From contig DUPK01000016.1 in assembly GCA_012838345.1 (NCBI GenBank), positions 1 through 64,000 of the forward strand: 64,000 nucleotides of DNA. The letters run 5' to 3'. The stretch's first letter is position 1. Each line of letters begins with the position of its first letter. The DNA comes from Clostridiales bacterium (GTDB lineage: Bacteria; Bacillota; Clostridia; Oscillospirales; Oscillospiraceae). A model generated the notes under the pieces. That model was not told the origin of the DNA, searched no databases, and was given only the letters and a program-made list of their open reading frames with translations. Shown piece after piece: positions 18,701-24,338 of this stretch. A program made the position numbers and the translations under genes.

Positions 18701-20535
18701 GCGGAGATTTCCACAAAATCCCCGATGGTCTGCTGCATGGTGATCAGAACACCCGCGCCGATTTGGCCGGTTATGTCGCCGCTTACGGCGTCGTATTCAA
18801 CGTAGCTTTTGGGGCTGCTGGTGTTTGCCTGCATTGCTTCGCTTGTGTCCCAGGCCTCTGCAATCTCAAGCCCGTTGTCGCCGTATTTAATCAGGAGGCT
18901 GTCAAAGTAGAGCAGGCTCGTGTTCTGCGTGATGCCCTGGGAAATGACGGCGGTATTCGCGACGCAAAGAGGCGAGGAATAGAAGATGTACTTATCCACC
19001 TGGTTTCCCTCATCGTCTGTAACCTTGGTCGGGGTCCTCGCCATTGCCGCATTGATCAGATTGCCGTTATCGTCAGTAGCGAACAGGTCAAAGTTTTTGT
19101 TGATTGCATATGTAAACTGTGTGCCGTTCCAGTTGTAGAGCGCCACATAGCGGGTATTGACGTTGCCCGCCTGCAGGTCGGAGTCGGATTGCCCTGCGAG
19201 GATAAGGCAGGGCTCGCCGCTGCCCGCGAGGTCGCCAAAGGCGAAGGAGGCGCGCACGATGTTGCTGTTTCCGTAGGTGAGGCTGAACTCCTGCGATTTC
19301 TTGAACAAGCCCGTGCCGGAGGCGCCGAACATTACAACCGCGCGGGAGCCCTTGTTCTGAGAGGGGCCGTAGTAGTAGCCCCAGGTCGCCGCTAGGTCGT
19401 CCACGCCGTCTTTGTTTACGTCGCCCGAGGTGAAGGAAACCATGTTGGAGACCACGTCGCCTTCAGAAAAGTAGTAGCTCCATACAAGGGTCCACCTTGA
19501 GGAGTTGGTGTATGCCGTGGGCTTGTACAAGCCGGTAGTGCTGTCCTTATCACTGCCCAGTCCTTCAAACTTGTAAATCAGGAGGCGGGAATAGCCATAT
19601 TCGGGGACATAGACTGCGACCTCGTCCACGCCGTCGTTGTTCCAGTCGCCCGTCGCCACCTGCAGGTAGTTTTTGAGCTGGTAGGGATTGGCCGCGAAAT
19701 CCTCGACATACTTGTCGTTGGAGTCCTTGAGAGTGGGATTGCCGATTTTCTTTGTAGTGGGTATGAGCTCGATTGCGGACGTGCCGTATGTACCGGCGGC
19801 GTCGCCGAAACGAAGGTACAGTCCGCCGTTCGCGGAATGCTCCGTGGTGTAAACCATGACGGTCTGCGCTTTCTTGCCCTGCCTGTTGCCGTCAAAATTG
19901 CCCGAGGCAACCGAGGAGAGAGCAAATTTGAAGCCGTCTAAGTCTAGCTCAGTGCTGCGGTTAACCACGGAGGTCATGTAGTTGCCGCCCGAGCCGTTGT
20001 CTGAGCTACCGTTCGTGCCGTTCCCCACGCGCACAAAGTTCGCCCACTGCGTTGTGGTACCGTTGGAAATATTGACCGAAGATCTTCCACGGAGCTCCCC
20101 GGTGCCGAAGAGGTTGCCCAGCACATCGGAGGCCTTGGTGTAGGCCCCTTTGTCGTTGCCGAAGAGCGTGGAGCGCAATGTATTACCGTTTGAATTATCC
20201 TCCAGGAATGTTTTCAGATTCCCTTGCGAATCATCCTCGTACGTTTCGACAGTGTTGGAATGATTCGAAGCATACACCGCCTTGTTGGTCAGCCCTATCG
20301 TATACAGTTCCCACACGGTGGCCAAAGGCACGATATCTTTGCCGTAGGGGTTATCCGTGTCGTCGGGGTCGAATCCCTCCGGCGGTACGGAGGTATCGAT
20401 TCCCAATGCGTCCAGGGCGTTCATGTTTGAAATGTCATCGTCCTCGGACGCGGCCGCAAAGGAGATGGTAAATCCGGGAAGAAGCCCAATTACCATCACA
20501 AGAACAAGAGCAATGCTTACCAATCTTTTGTACAT
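9793..20535 (-). CDS. Giant SLH-anchored surface protein with FG-GAP and InlB-type repeats
   Basis: This 3580-residue protein (roughly 380 kDa) has a signal peptide (about residues 1-29). Residues 190-480 hold FG-GAP/VCBS-like repeats with calcium-type loops (GDWNNDGVDEVAV, GDVNKDGVDDLA). Residues 780-870 form an amphipathic beta-rich segment rich in Thr, Ser and Glu. A fibronectin-III-like domain starts near 1075, with Ig-like domains at 1190-1500. From about 1620 to 2860 there are about a dozen repeats built on GYxxxxWxVNG (for example GYQVKRWVVNGAE), the divergent InlB B-repeat type. A Flg_new repeat (GHSFKGWFTEADGG) and a glycine-rich linker near 3150 precede three SLH domains at 3396-3580. 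SLH domains bind pyruvylated wall polymer, so the protein is displayed on the cell surface, perhaps for adhesion. It is monocistronic, with its own promoter and terminator. Confidence 0.92.
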   Translation of the reverse strand: MYKRLVSIALVLVMVIGLLPGFTISFAAASEDDDISNMNALDALGIDTSVPPEGFDPDDTDNPYGKDIVPLATVWELYTIGLTNKAVYASNHSNTVETYEDDSQGNLKTFLEDNSNGNTLRSTLFGNDKGAYTKASDVLGNLFGTGELRGRSSVNISNGTTTQWANFVRVGNGTNGSSDNGSGGNYMTSVVNRSTELDLDGFKFALSSVASGNFDGNRQGKKAQTVMVYTTEHSANGGLYLRFGDAAGTYGTSAIELIPTTKKIGNPTLKDSNDKYVEDFAANPYQLKNYLQVATGDWNNDGVDEVAVYVPEYGYSRLLIYKFEGLGSDKDSTTGLYKPTAYTNSSRWTLVWSYYFSEGDVVSNMVSFTSGDVNKDGVDDLAATWGYYYGPSQNKGSRAVVMFGASGTGLFKKSQEFSLTYGNSNIVRASFAFGDLAGSGEPCLILAGQSDSDLQAGNVNTRYVALYNWNGTQFTYAINKNFDLFATDDNGNLINAAMARTPTKVTDDEGNQVDKYIFYSSPLCVANTAVISQGITQNTSLLYFDSLLIKYGDNGLEIAEAWDTSEAMQANTSSPKSYVEYDAVSGDITGQIGAGVLITMQQTIGDFVEISAPYQANGLVPVYRQGWYFLNWWYRLWGKKTYFWYFANEWVEVHTMTSHTVSVFEPGKTYFVAVHPNEDDGKAHYIGEMIEVKDGDKTIKTAVEPGYIRTETDVSMAICLANTDNDTSYMEYSGNHYFLYSDPNVLAALASPPYFSDLLDRDDLSGNYAESTTSYSSTTGSGSGDTQSTTLTVGAYVSFEHEFEVFGVTVAKIEAEATVTAGFTWETEKTSTLEQTISYNATAGEDMIALYSIPMEVFEYITYTPDGDGGFTKIVTTVNIPHEASVRLMSLDEYESIAADYDILPRISNNVFLHELGDPTTYPKPNEITGDDDNGYKYNSYNVIAQYKGTPSRVGYSSSGGGASITQEISMSSETNSAFTTSGGLETKAGAGPGDVVVGIVAGVEGGAGQVTITTEGSSFSGDLQNMPIEAQEFGYAMNWRIFAYNYKDSKMNFPVVGYIVSDITMPPKLPGDFRQSVEETTDTEITLTWSYDKTVAGFEIYRFYEFPEGTGSSKIVTIPFSAATYDAATGTYTFKYTDSNLSPYTDYLYQIQTIGTGTQNNKSIYSEPISVRTRSSLGDPIIELRSNDLEGGKLLLYPDTPSEIEVTATMKPEDVARNGKYNSISYQWQKLVDGNWEDIRGASGPKYTFMNTSASDPKEYRCRLNIIYYDGTSAKEYYISAYSQPISTTYSKRTSTGDLSVSVVDRTTLTAEAKLWSANTGHTNAPRGTVTFTVNGILASNKTYYYSKTVELIADGSQRIDGVDKNITSASISLEGLEEGVYMVSYTYSGNRYFKSFTLTDSEIGIVGEGSAYQLGIARSESGKADISFTYGDKLYPTVTYIYTSPSGSIKKEDRTSEFSFAYSADGNNWTNFTSASKTPSVGTYTMRATHKVTDEVAATQSFTVKPREITIRMPEYTDISPADVTARQPVAELAEGSSMAEDETFAMDSDSENNTSATIRLGYKAYNSAGTQMALNASTPPGKYTIIACKSSSSSTQQSKNFENYDITFNSGKYTIIGSTYEVSVKAEKYTDSDGSRVVGTANIKDGGTKARYSAGSSVTLVATPDKGYKVQKWVVEYKTNHEVKYNDKDNKDFGGAEDLTSLYLTTEAQNIEVTVYFERAHYELRTSVSGGGTIECDDKNFSSGSYAYYNGEFNFTAIPAEGYHFSRWIVYAASTSYPAGQDNGDGSNTLSFTMGTADTTIQAVFVRDNYSLTLGGNIRAWYMKPGQTTGDEPVKTYIASGSSIPGSSVITVEPKLGYSKSGNWIVNGREISESGDGFTLSGESLEFALSENTSVSLDTTRGKFSVSASADNDKGKVTIAVDGAAKEGDSVSEIPGGSRVTFTAKAKRGYVFDCWLVGGKTLAELTELEMENISASTNADGSALLTIANLDKDKEIRADFAPNRPLTFTASVNNASRGTLSYTIRDIYGDIAIENAEYDEPLTLYNGESVRLTVTPAAGNMVERWVVDGKSTATSEKYKDFSVISSDMTVEVHLKSSTGYKVYYSSDSGHGTIIAKADGKAFDSGDILSGGAEVVLTATPAEGYMVEKWTRIVGINSTAEEDIKDESGAVLTDTIYRTYLDGHYQYIVYFTELTEHNVSTSGINGGTAEITYVTPVTPSDDGTVDGETNYNVRDGGTVRIRFIVTDNSYATDATYLQQTLRNCGDAVTVTEHIWGKEYTAEIRGIKEDLDISTCDPFYTPVTTISYGPLVKSGEDSGHGSVEAELRRNDKPSFSLAGDINGSAIVYRDGMLVLSAVPDPGYKFVSWTIDGREIVSAALPAGVTLSGRTLTLDVSSESNESYEVKALFELAGDRITFSAENHDQSDLTVHGTVSAYSIATDAPVLSGAKFAVSSWLTFTAVPDPGYHVEGWYRNGVREEDASGNTYSYYYDVTQPDPGADIVVKFIRDSYTVSYSATNGLIKKGEIVKTGSELIMGDTVLTLTAVANEGYKFVRWTVNGESAGESETLSLPVTGDSAIVAVFEPYSVKYTVIYSAGTGGTLLATSGGQAFPSGSQRAAESTIAFTATPSAGYQVKRWVVNGAELPDSSEMTSYSFGPLLADLTVLVEFEVIPTYTISLSPGMHGTITAKVNGTDRAIENGVLTVKRHDLVVLTAKPSQHYAFVAWSGDLSGTAATLTIDDVRENMSISATFTAAELVSFTVNKGSGGGIQLVRTVSDGEEKFITATVGTTVEIVAGSDVTIIAEPDSGKMLKSWTVNGATADNISNTLWLTNLLSDTSVVVDFEDYKGYELPSGSSFITSMVGRLPDDTSPETEIRDRGTVTFKLRIKANYVLTSLTINGCECLVDRTTEYETENVLITPNSDGTYNVIVRDVRADFIVDATEYKLKPEEPGTPDDNHDKVAEAAENQLSGTVMTTVYEVSMTDISDNPLGEEDADKIIRTRGGVDLYLPYPAGITYETSEGYEFVVAHLITTGPNAGTIEYLVATPTPDGLKVTVTSLSPFAVSYAPVYRITFDAATNGGSCDTAYLSTKSNGQLLSLPVASKAGHSFKGWFTEADGGTQVTTSTVFSANTTVYAQFTPTSSGGGGGGGIPGGGGGGAGGGTAPKDDYVKVTVNGKEYNIGTESSSDTATVLTIDSEKFEELIGQMRSGSSLVIPVSGGKDTSVLSLALGNIEGLAAKNASLTVGAGGITYSLDCRGIDTDAVLKALGAGNSGEIELNISIAKSGTEIQAAAKRAVEAGGATVVVMPIEFTITASYQGKAYEITTYSTFMTRSIEITAEQAARITTAIVYNADGTSYHTPTVIRRETTNGQTRYFADIHSLHDSTYVLISSRKSFADTEGKWYKDNVNEMASRKILGGREDGLFHGGDYITRAEFATIVIRALGLESLKSNAASRFEDVSRGAWYYNNIGVAYEYGIIGGQTPTIFSPTAYITRQDAMLIIQRACSIAGLEEGGKDYSNISGLDEVSAYALDAVLFNLKTGLIQGDENGYVNAKGNITRAETATIVLRMMKMSGLFS
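11041..11102 (-). repeat. Glycine-codon repeat encoding a Gly-rich linker
   Basis: Within the giant gene, a run of GCC/TCC-type triplets on the plus strand encodes two stretches of six or seven glycines around IPG and a third Gly run. It separates the Flg_new repeat from the pre-SLH domain and is a flexible linker and a likely site of replication slippage. Confidence 0.8.
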
Positions 20536-20676
20536 ACGGCTTTTCTCCTCGCTTTAGATTAAATTAGCAGAATAATGAGCTTTGTGTTTTATCTCCTGAA
20601 TTTCTCAGCATAACAAGAAAACGGAGGACACTTTTTTCTACATAGTGGACAAAAATAATACTTCAGTCAGCTCTTC

Positions 20677-20692
20677 ACTGACCGCAGTCAGT
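20677..20692. promoter_or_regulatory. Palindromic operator candidate at the giant gene's start site
   Basis: ACTGAC-CGCA-GTCAGT is a perfect six-base inverted repeat overlapping the predicted transcription start of the giant gene; an extra CAGTCAG half-site lies at 20664-20670. TetR-family repressors use such palindromes and a TetR gene is divergently encoded 200 bases away. Confidence 0.5.
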
Positions 20693-20695
20693 ACA

Positions 20696-20725
20696 GTTAT
20701 AATTATAGAACAGAAGTTATGACAA
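20696..20725 (-). promoter_or_regulatory. Promoter of the giant SLH protein gene
   Basis: On the minus strand, -35 TTGTCA (20720-20725) and -10 TATAAC (20696-20701) are 18 bases apart. This is the best sigma-A-like match in the gap; the leader to the start codon is about 150 bases. Confidence 0.6.
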
Positions 20726-20793
20726 TAAAAGAGTTTTTTCCTGTGATTTCTCTTTTTTTCCGACTATAAATTTAGCGCTCTTTTACCTGTGAC

Positions 20794-20833
20794 GACCGTT
20801 TTTTGCATGAAAGACCGTTTTTTCTGCATGAAA
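20794..20833. repeat. Tandem 19/21-base direct repeat upstream of the TetR gene
   Basis: GACCGTTTTTTGCATGAAA (20794-20812) is followed immediately by GACCGTTTTTTCTGCATGAAA (20813-20833), the same unit with two extra bases. The spacing puts equivalent bases about two helical turns apart, consistent with a tandem protein-binding site in the divergent control region. No other feature is seen between 20536 and 20897 beyond this, the palindrome and the promoter. Confidence 0.7.
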
Positions 20834-20897
20834 CATATTTTAAAAGCCTGGCCTTTGTGTTAAACTGGGTGTGAAAAACAGAGAAGCGGGGTGGTTT

Positions 20898-21536
20898 ATG
20901 TTGCAGATTTCATACTGTGGTGACAATGGCGACAGCCAGAGCACCATGCGTAAACTGTTTGATAGCGCCGCGGTGCTTTTCTCCAAATATGAATTTGACG
21001 ATGTAACGGTAGATGCCATTGTAGAGTCCGCAGGTGTCGCAAAGGGGACGTTCTATTTGTATTTCAAATCAAAGGACGCTCTCATCGCAGCTTTTCTGCT
21101 CGACTATGTAAGCAGATTGGATGCCGAGTACAAGAGGCACCTCGACTCGCAGCCGAGGGGGGCAAGTGCATCTGATTTGCTTCTTTCATTAACGGAAAAA
21201 ATAGCCGACATGGTCACCGGAGCAATCGGCTACAACAGGATGAAGACCGCTTATAAAGTCATGCTCGCCCATGATGTCAATATGGACACGATAACGGGCT
21301 ATAACAGATTTTTGTATGAAATATCTGCGGACGTAATCAGGAGAGGCATTGAAAACGGCGAGCTACAGTCCTCGCTCTCGCCTGATGTATTGGCAAGACA
21401 TTATGTGACGGCCATTCGCGGGATTTGCTATGAATGGTGCATACGCTATCCTGATTTTGATTTAAAAGAGCATGCGCTCACCCATGTTCGGATAATGCTA
21501 AACGGAATCTGCGCAAAGCCGGGCAGCTCTTTGTGA
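20898..21536 (+). CDS. TetR/AcrR-family transcriptional regulator
   Basis: The 212-residue protein has an N-terminal TetR helix-turn-helix at about residues 15-62, seen in FDSAAVLFSKYEFDDVTVDA and the recognition segment GVAKGTFYLYFKSKDAL. The C-terminal half is a helical ligand-binding domain of unknown ligand. I start at the ATG at 20898 because GGGGTGG precedes it at the right distance; a GTG at 20871 would add nine residues without a ribosome site. It is divergent from the giant surface-protein gene, and the palindrome and tandem repeat between them make local repression likely (inference). A terminator follows. Confidence 0.9.
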   Translation: MLQISYCGDNGDSQSTMRKLFDSAAVLFSKYEFDDVTVDAIVESAGVAKGTFYLYFKSKDALIAAFLLDYVSRLDAEYKRHLDSQPRGASASDLLLSLTEKIADMVTGAIGYNRMKTAYKVMLAHDVNMDTITGYNRFLYEISADVIRRGIENGELQSSLSPDVLARHYVTAIRGICYEWCIRYPDFDLKEHALTHVRIMLNGICAKPGSSL

Positions 21537-21562
21537 GTTTAAAGTTACGCTGAAACAGAAAA

Positions 21563-21591
21563 ACCCCTGTAATCGCCTTGATTACAGGGGT
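21563..21591 (+). terminator. Terminator of the TetR gene
   Basis: A perfect 12-base-pair stem (ACCCCTGTAATC, five-base loop) lies 26 bases after the stop, with A-rich sequence before and T-rich sequence after; it may work in both directions. Confidence 0.8.
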
Positions 21592-21692
21592 ATTGGTTTT
21601 GGGTTAATATTCTGCAGCGCGATGGCCGGTATGCTGGCGGTGTGCGATAGCCAATATTTAAGCGGCCCTACATTTGCCGGAGCTAATCGGTG

Positions 21693-22061
21693 TTAACCGT
21701 CCGGTCTGATTTCCGCGAAGATGACCTTGTCCGGCATTAACCAGCCTCCGGCATAGATAAGCAGGTATTCCCTGTAGGGGTCATTCTTAATTATGTACGC
21801 CCTGAGCCCGTCTATGCCCTCCACGGCACCGAGGTATTTGCCTCTTTTAAGGTCGGGATAAGCCGACCATGAATCCAGGGGACGATACAACCGGCCGTTC
21901 CATTCAAGCAAATCCTGTCCCGCGCTGCCGATATAGCGAACAGTACCGTTCTTTGAAGGATTGCTGACAAACGCGGAGGCAACGTACACGCTCGTTGCGG
22001 CGAGAATAAGTACGATTACGGCGGCGGCAACCAACTTGACTATAGTCCCTTTTTTCATCAT
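21693..22061 (-). CDS. Small membrane-anchored protein of unknown function
   Basis: The 122-residue product begins with a lysine-flanked hydrophobic helix (about residues 9-31) and then a globular domain of about 90 residues on the outer face. No known family is recognised; the segment YIGSAGQDLLEWNGRLYRPLD suggests a small beta-rich fold, and there are no cysteines. Two consecutive ATG codons start the frame, preceded by GGAAGG. It stands alone between the TetR terminator and the divergent nagB. The hydrophobic helix could be an uncleaved signal anchor or a cleaved signal peptide. Confidence 0.7.
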   Translation of the reverse strand: MMKKGTIVKLVAAAVIVLILAATSVYVASAFVSNPSKNGTVRYIGSAGQDLLEWNGRLYRPLDSWSAYPDLKRGKYLGAVEGIDGLRAYIIKNDPYREYLLIYAGGWLMPDKVIFAEIRPDG

Positions 22062-22233
22062 GTAAACCTTCCTACTCTTGATATTTGTTACTTGAAGCTG
22101 CCATTGTTTGTAGCAATTTACAGGATTTCCGGTTTGATTTTTGTTTATCTTTTTTTCATATCCACTTCAAAAATCCGTGCTATAATATTCTTATCTATAT
22201 AATAATTCTCATGTGCTGAACGGAGAAATTGAT

Positions 22234-23049
22234 ATGGACGTTATAATCAGAGAAAACTACGGGCAGATGAGCAGGTACGCAGCGGAAATTATCGCAGGTT
22301 ATATACGGACAAAGCCAAACTGTGTGCTTGGCCTTGCGACGGGGAGGACACCCGTAGGTACATACAAGGAGCTTATCAGGATGCACAGGGAGGAGGGGCT
22401 TGACTTCTCCGAGGTCAGAACCTTCAACCTCGACGAGTACCTCGGCCTGGGAATGAATCTTGATAAGCCCTATGATTTGGATCAGAGCTACGCAAGATTT
22501 ATGCACGAGGAGCTGTTTAAGCACATCAACATCAAGAAGGAAAACATCCACATCCCCGACGGCCTGGCAAAGGAGCCTAAGAAGTACTGCGCCTACTACG
22601 AGGAGGAAATCAGGAAGGCCGGCGGCATAGATTTGCAGCTGCTCGGTATCGGGGGGGACGGGCACTGGGGCTTTAACGAACCCGGCTCCTCGCTCGGCTC
22701 GAGAACGAGAGTAGTGGCGCTCAACGAGCAGACCCTCAATGACAACTACAACGCCTTCTTTAAAAAGGCGGGCTTCAAGCGCAGCGAAATGCCCTGTTTT
22801 GCTATAACAATGGGTATCGGCACGATACTTGAAGCAAGGAATATCATGATGCTCGCAAGCGGCGGGGGAAAGGCCGATATTGTCGCAAAGTGCCTCGAAG
22901 GGCCGATTACCGCGCAGGTTACCTCGACGGCCATACACCTGCACGGCGGGGACGTAACGGTCGTGCTCGACGAGGCCGCGGCTTCCAAGCTTATAAGATA
23001 CGAGCACTACAAGCAGGTGGAGAGGTTAAAGAGCCAATACGGGCTGTAA
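22234..23049 (+). CDS. nagB: Glucosamine-6-phosphate deaminase
   Basis: The 271-residue enzyme converts glucosamine 6-phosphate to fructose 6-phosphate and ammonia in the cytosol, linking amino-sugar use to glycolysis. Visible family motifs are LATGRTPVGTY (about 34-44), the FNLDEYLG active-site segment (64-71) with the catalytic aspartate at 67, and GIGGDGHWGFNEPG (138-151) with the active-site histidine at 144. The ATG at 22234 is preferred over the GTG at 22213 because the resulting N-terminus (MDVIIRENY) fits the family and GGAG precedes it. A TATAAT lies at 22181. No nagA or transporter gene is adjacent. Confidence 0.95.
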   Translation: MDVIIRENYGQMSRYAAEIIAGYIRTKPNCVLGLATGRTPVGTYKELIRMHREEGLDFSEVRTFNLDEYLGLGMNLDKPYDLDQSYARFMHEELFKHINIKKENIHIPDGLAKEPKKYCAYYEEEIRKAGGIDLQLLGIGGDGHWGFNEPGSSLGSRTRVVALNEQTLNDNYNAFFKKAGFKRSEMPCFAITMGIGTILEARNIMMLASGGGKADIVAKCLEGPITAQVTSTAIHLHGGDVTVVLDEAAASKLIRYEHYKQVERLKSQYGL

Positions 23050-23097
23050 ATTCCGCAATAGCTCCTGCCTGCGGCGGGGAGGGGCGGAGCATAAAGC

Positions 23098-24000
23098 TTA
23101 GAAAAACTCCTCCCTCTCGCTGGTCGTGTAAAATAGCTGCCTCATCTCCTTGTCGAGAATAACTGTGTCGCTCAGTGCCAGAAGCTTTCTTCTGGCACTT
23201 TCTCTTTCAATAGAGGCCTGCTCCTTCAAGGCGGAGAGCTTCCCCGGTATCCCAAAATCCGCTACCATCTGCTTGATTTCGGAAAACAGCTCAAAGCTCC
23301 CGCAAAGGAATGCGCCCTCGTCAAGTATTTTCGATGCGACCATAGCCTCAAAGGAGTCGAAGGCAAGCTGCTTTTCTACCTTGGCGAGGTCCTTTATCAC
23401 ATAGTCAATTTCCTCGTTGTAGACGGGATTTCGCAGAAGGCTGTACTTGTTCTCGTAAACGGAAGCATCGAGGCTGTTAAGCGTGCTCTCCGGCAAATCC
23501 CTGTAGACTATTACGATGTCGAGGTCCGAGCCGTTTACCATCGTTCCGGTTGAAAACTCGGGCCTCGGCTCAAGATGCGCCATTTCAAACGCTACGTCTC
23601 CGGCGATTATAAAGCATGTGTTTTTCCGGATAAGCCCGGGCTCCGGCTGCGAGTCTATGACATGCTCCATTATATACTCTGCGAGCCTTCGCTTTTTCCC
23701 GCTTATTTCAATGATTTCCCGGTGCAGCTTATCCGCTTTCTGGTTCAGGGCTTCCGACTGCTCCGCCAAACCTATGACCGTGTAATTGCAAAACTCCCTG
23801 AGGATGGAGGGCGAGAGCCGGGCAAGGCCCTCGACATGCTTATCAAGCCTTAAATATCTTGAGCCTATCGTTTTTGTGATAATGTTCGGATTCTGGTGGC
23901 AGGCCTTCCACAGCAAAAAGTAGTCCATTTGGGAGCTCTCCGCCATTTCCTTTCCGGTCATGGGCCCGTGTCTTTCAAGCAGTTCGATATGAGTATCCAT
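23098..24000 (-). CDS. Predicted nucleotidyltransferase-like protein with N-terminal helical/DNA-binding-like region
   Basis: This 300-residue protein is not one I can place in a named family. Residues 1-60 resemble a winged-helix module (GPMTGKEMAESSQMDY then RYLRLD). A middle helical part carries ISGKKRRLAEYI. The segment NGSDLDIVIVYRD at about residues 178-190 fits the G-S-x-x-D-x-D metal-binding motif of nucleotidyltransferases, and EEIDYVIKDL may supply the third acidic residue. The C-terminal third is charged and helical. It has its own promoter 110 bases upstream. Possible roles include RNA or protein nucleotidylation or an antitoxin/toxin-type nucleotidyltransferase; no partner gene is adjacent. 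Confidence 0.65.
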   Translation of the reverse strand: MDTHIELLERHGPMTGKEMAESSQMDYFLLWKACHQNPNIITKTIGSRYLRLDKHVEGLARLSPSILREFCNYTVIGLAEQSEALNQKADKLHREIIEISGKKRRLAEYIMEHVIDSQPEPGLIRKNTCFIIAGDVAFEMAHLEPRPEFSTGTMVNGSDLDIVIVYRDLPESTLNSLDASVYENKYSLLRNPVYNEEIDYVIKDLAKVEKQLAFDSFEAMVASKILDEGAFLCGSFELFSEIKQMVADFGIPGKLSALKEQASIERESARRKLLALSDTVILDKEMRQLFYTTSEREEFF

Positions 24001-24115
24001 AGTATTGTCCTTTCGGCTTCAGTCTTACAGGGAGCCATCGACGTCCGTCTTTGGCGGTGTTTTTGAGCACCGAATCGTTGCGGTTTAGGTTTCTGGAAAC
24101 AATATGTATATATCG

Positions 24116-24143
24116 AGTATAGCAGGAATGTGGCAGCGGTCAA
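24116..24143 (-). promoter_or_regulatory. Promoter of the nucleotidyltransferase-like gene
   Basis: On the minus strand, -35 TTGACC (24138-24143) and -10 TATACT (24116-24121) are 16 bases apart. The rest of the 24001-24338 gap is AT-rich and holds, on the plus strand, TTGAAC (24236) and TATAAT (24261) 19 bases apart as a possible promoter for the next gene. Confidence 0.6.
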
Positions 24144-24338
24144 TGATGAGAATGCATATTTTGCAAAGTTTTTAAACTTGAATTTGGCCGGTTTATGTAA
24201 GGAAACACTGAGCAGACATAGGTTATTTATGCAGGTTGAACGTAAATGGATTGAAAATCATATAATTTTGTGCTAATATGCAATAAACTGGAAGAGTGTG
24301 CGCAGACATTTTTTGGGGAAACGGAGATATGCGGGGCA

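Noticed and set aside
22195..23007. Long minus-strand open frame (270 codons)
   Set aside because: It is the antisense shadow of nagB, which has all catalytic motifs on the plus strand; the shadow has no ribosome site or family features.
23098..24000. Toxin-antitoxin pair around the nucleotidyltransferase-like gene
   Set aside because: No second small gene overlaps or adjoins it; the gene has its own promoter and stands alone.
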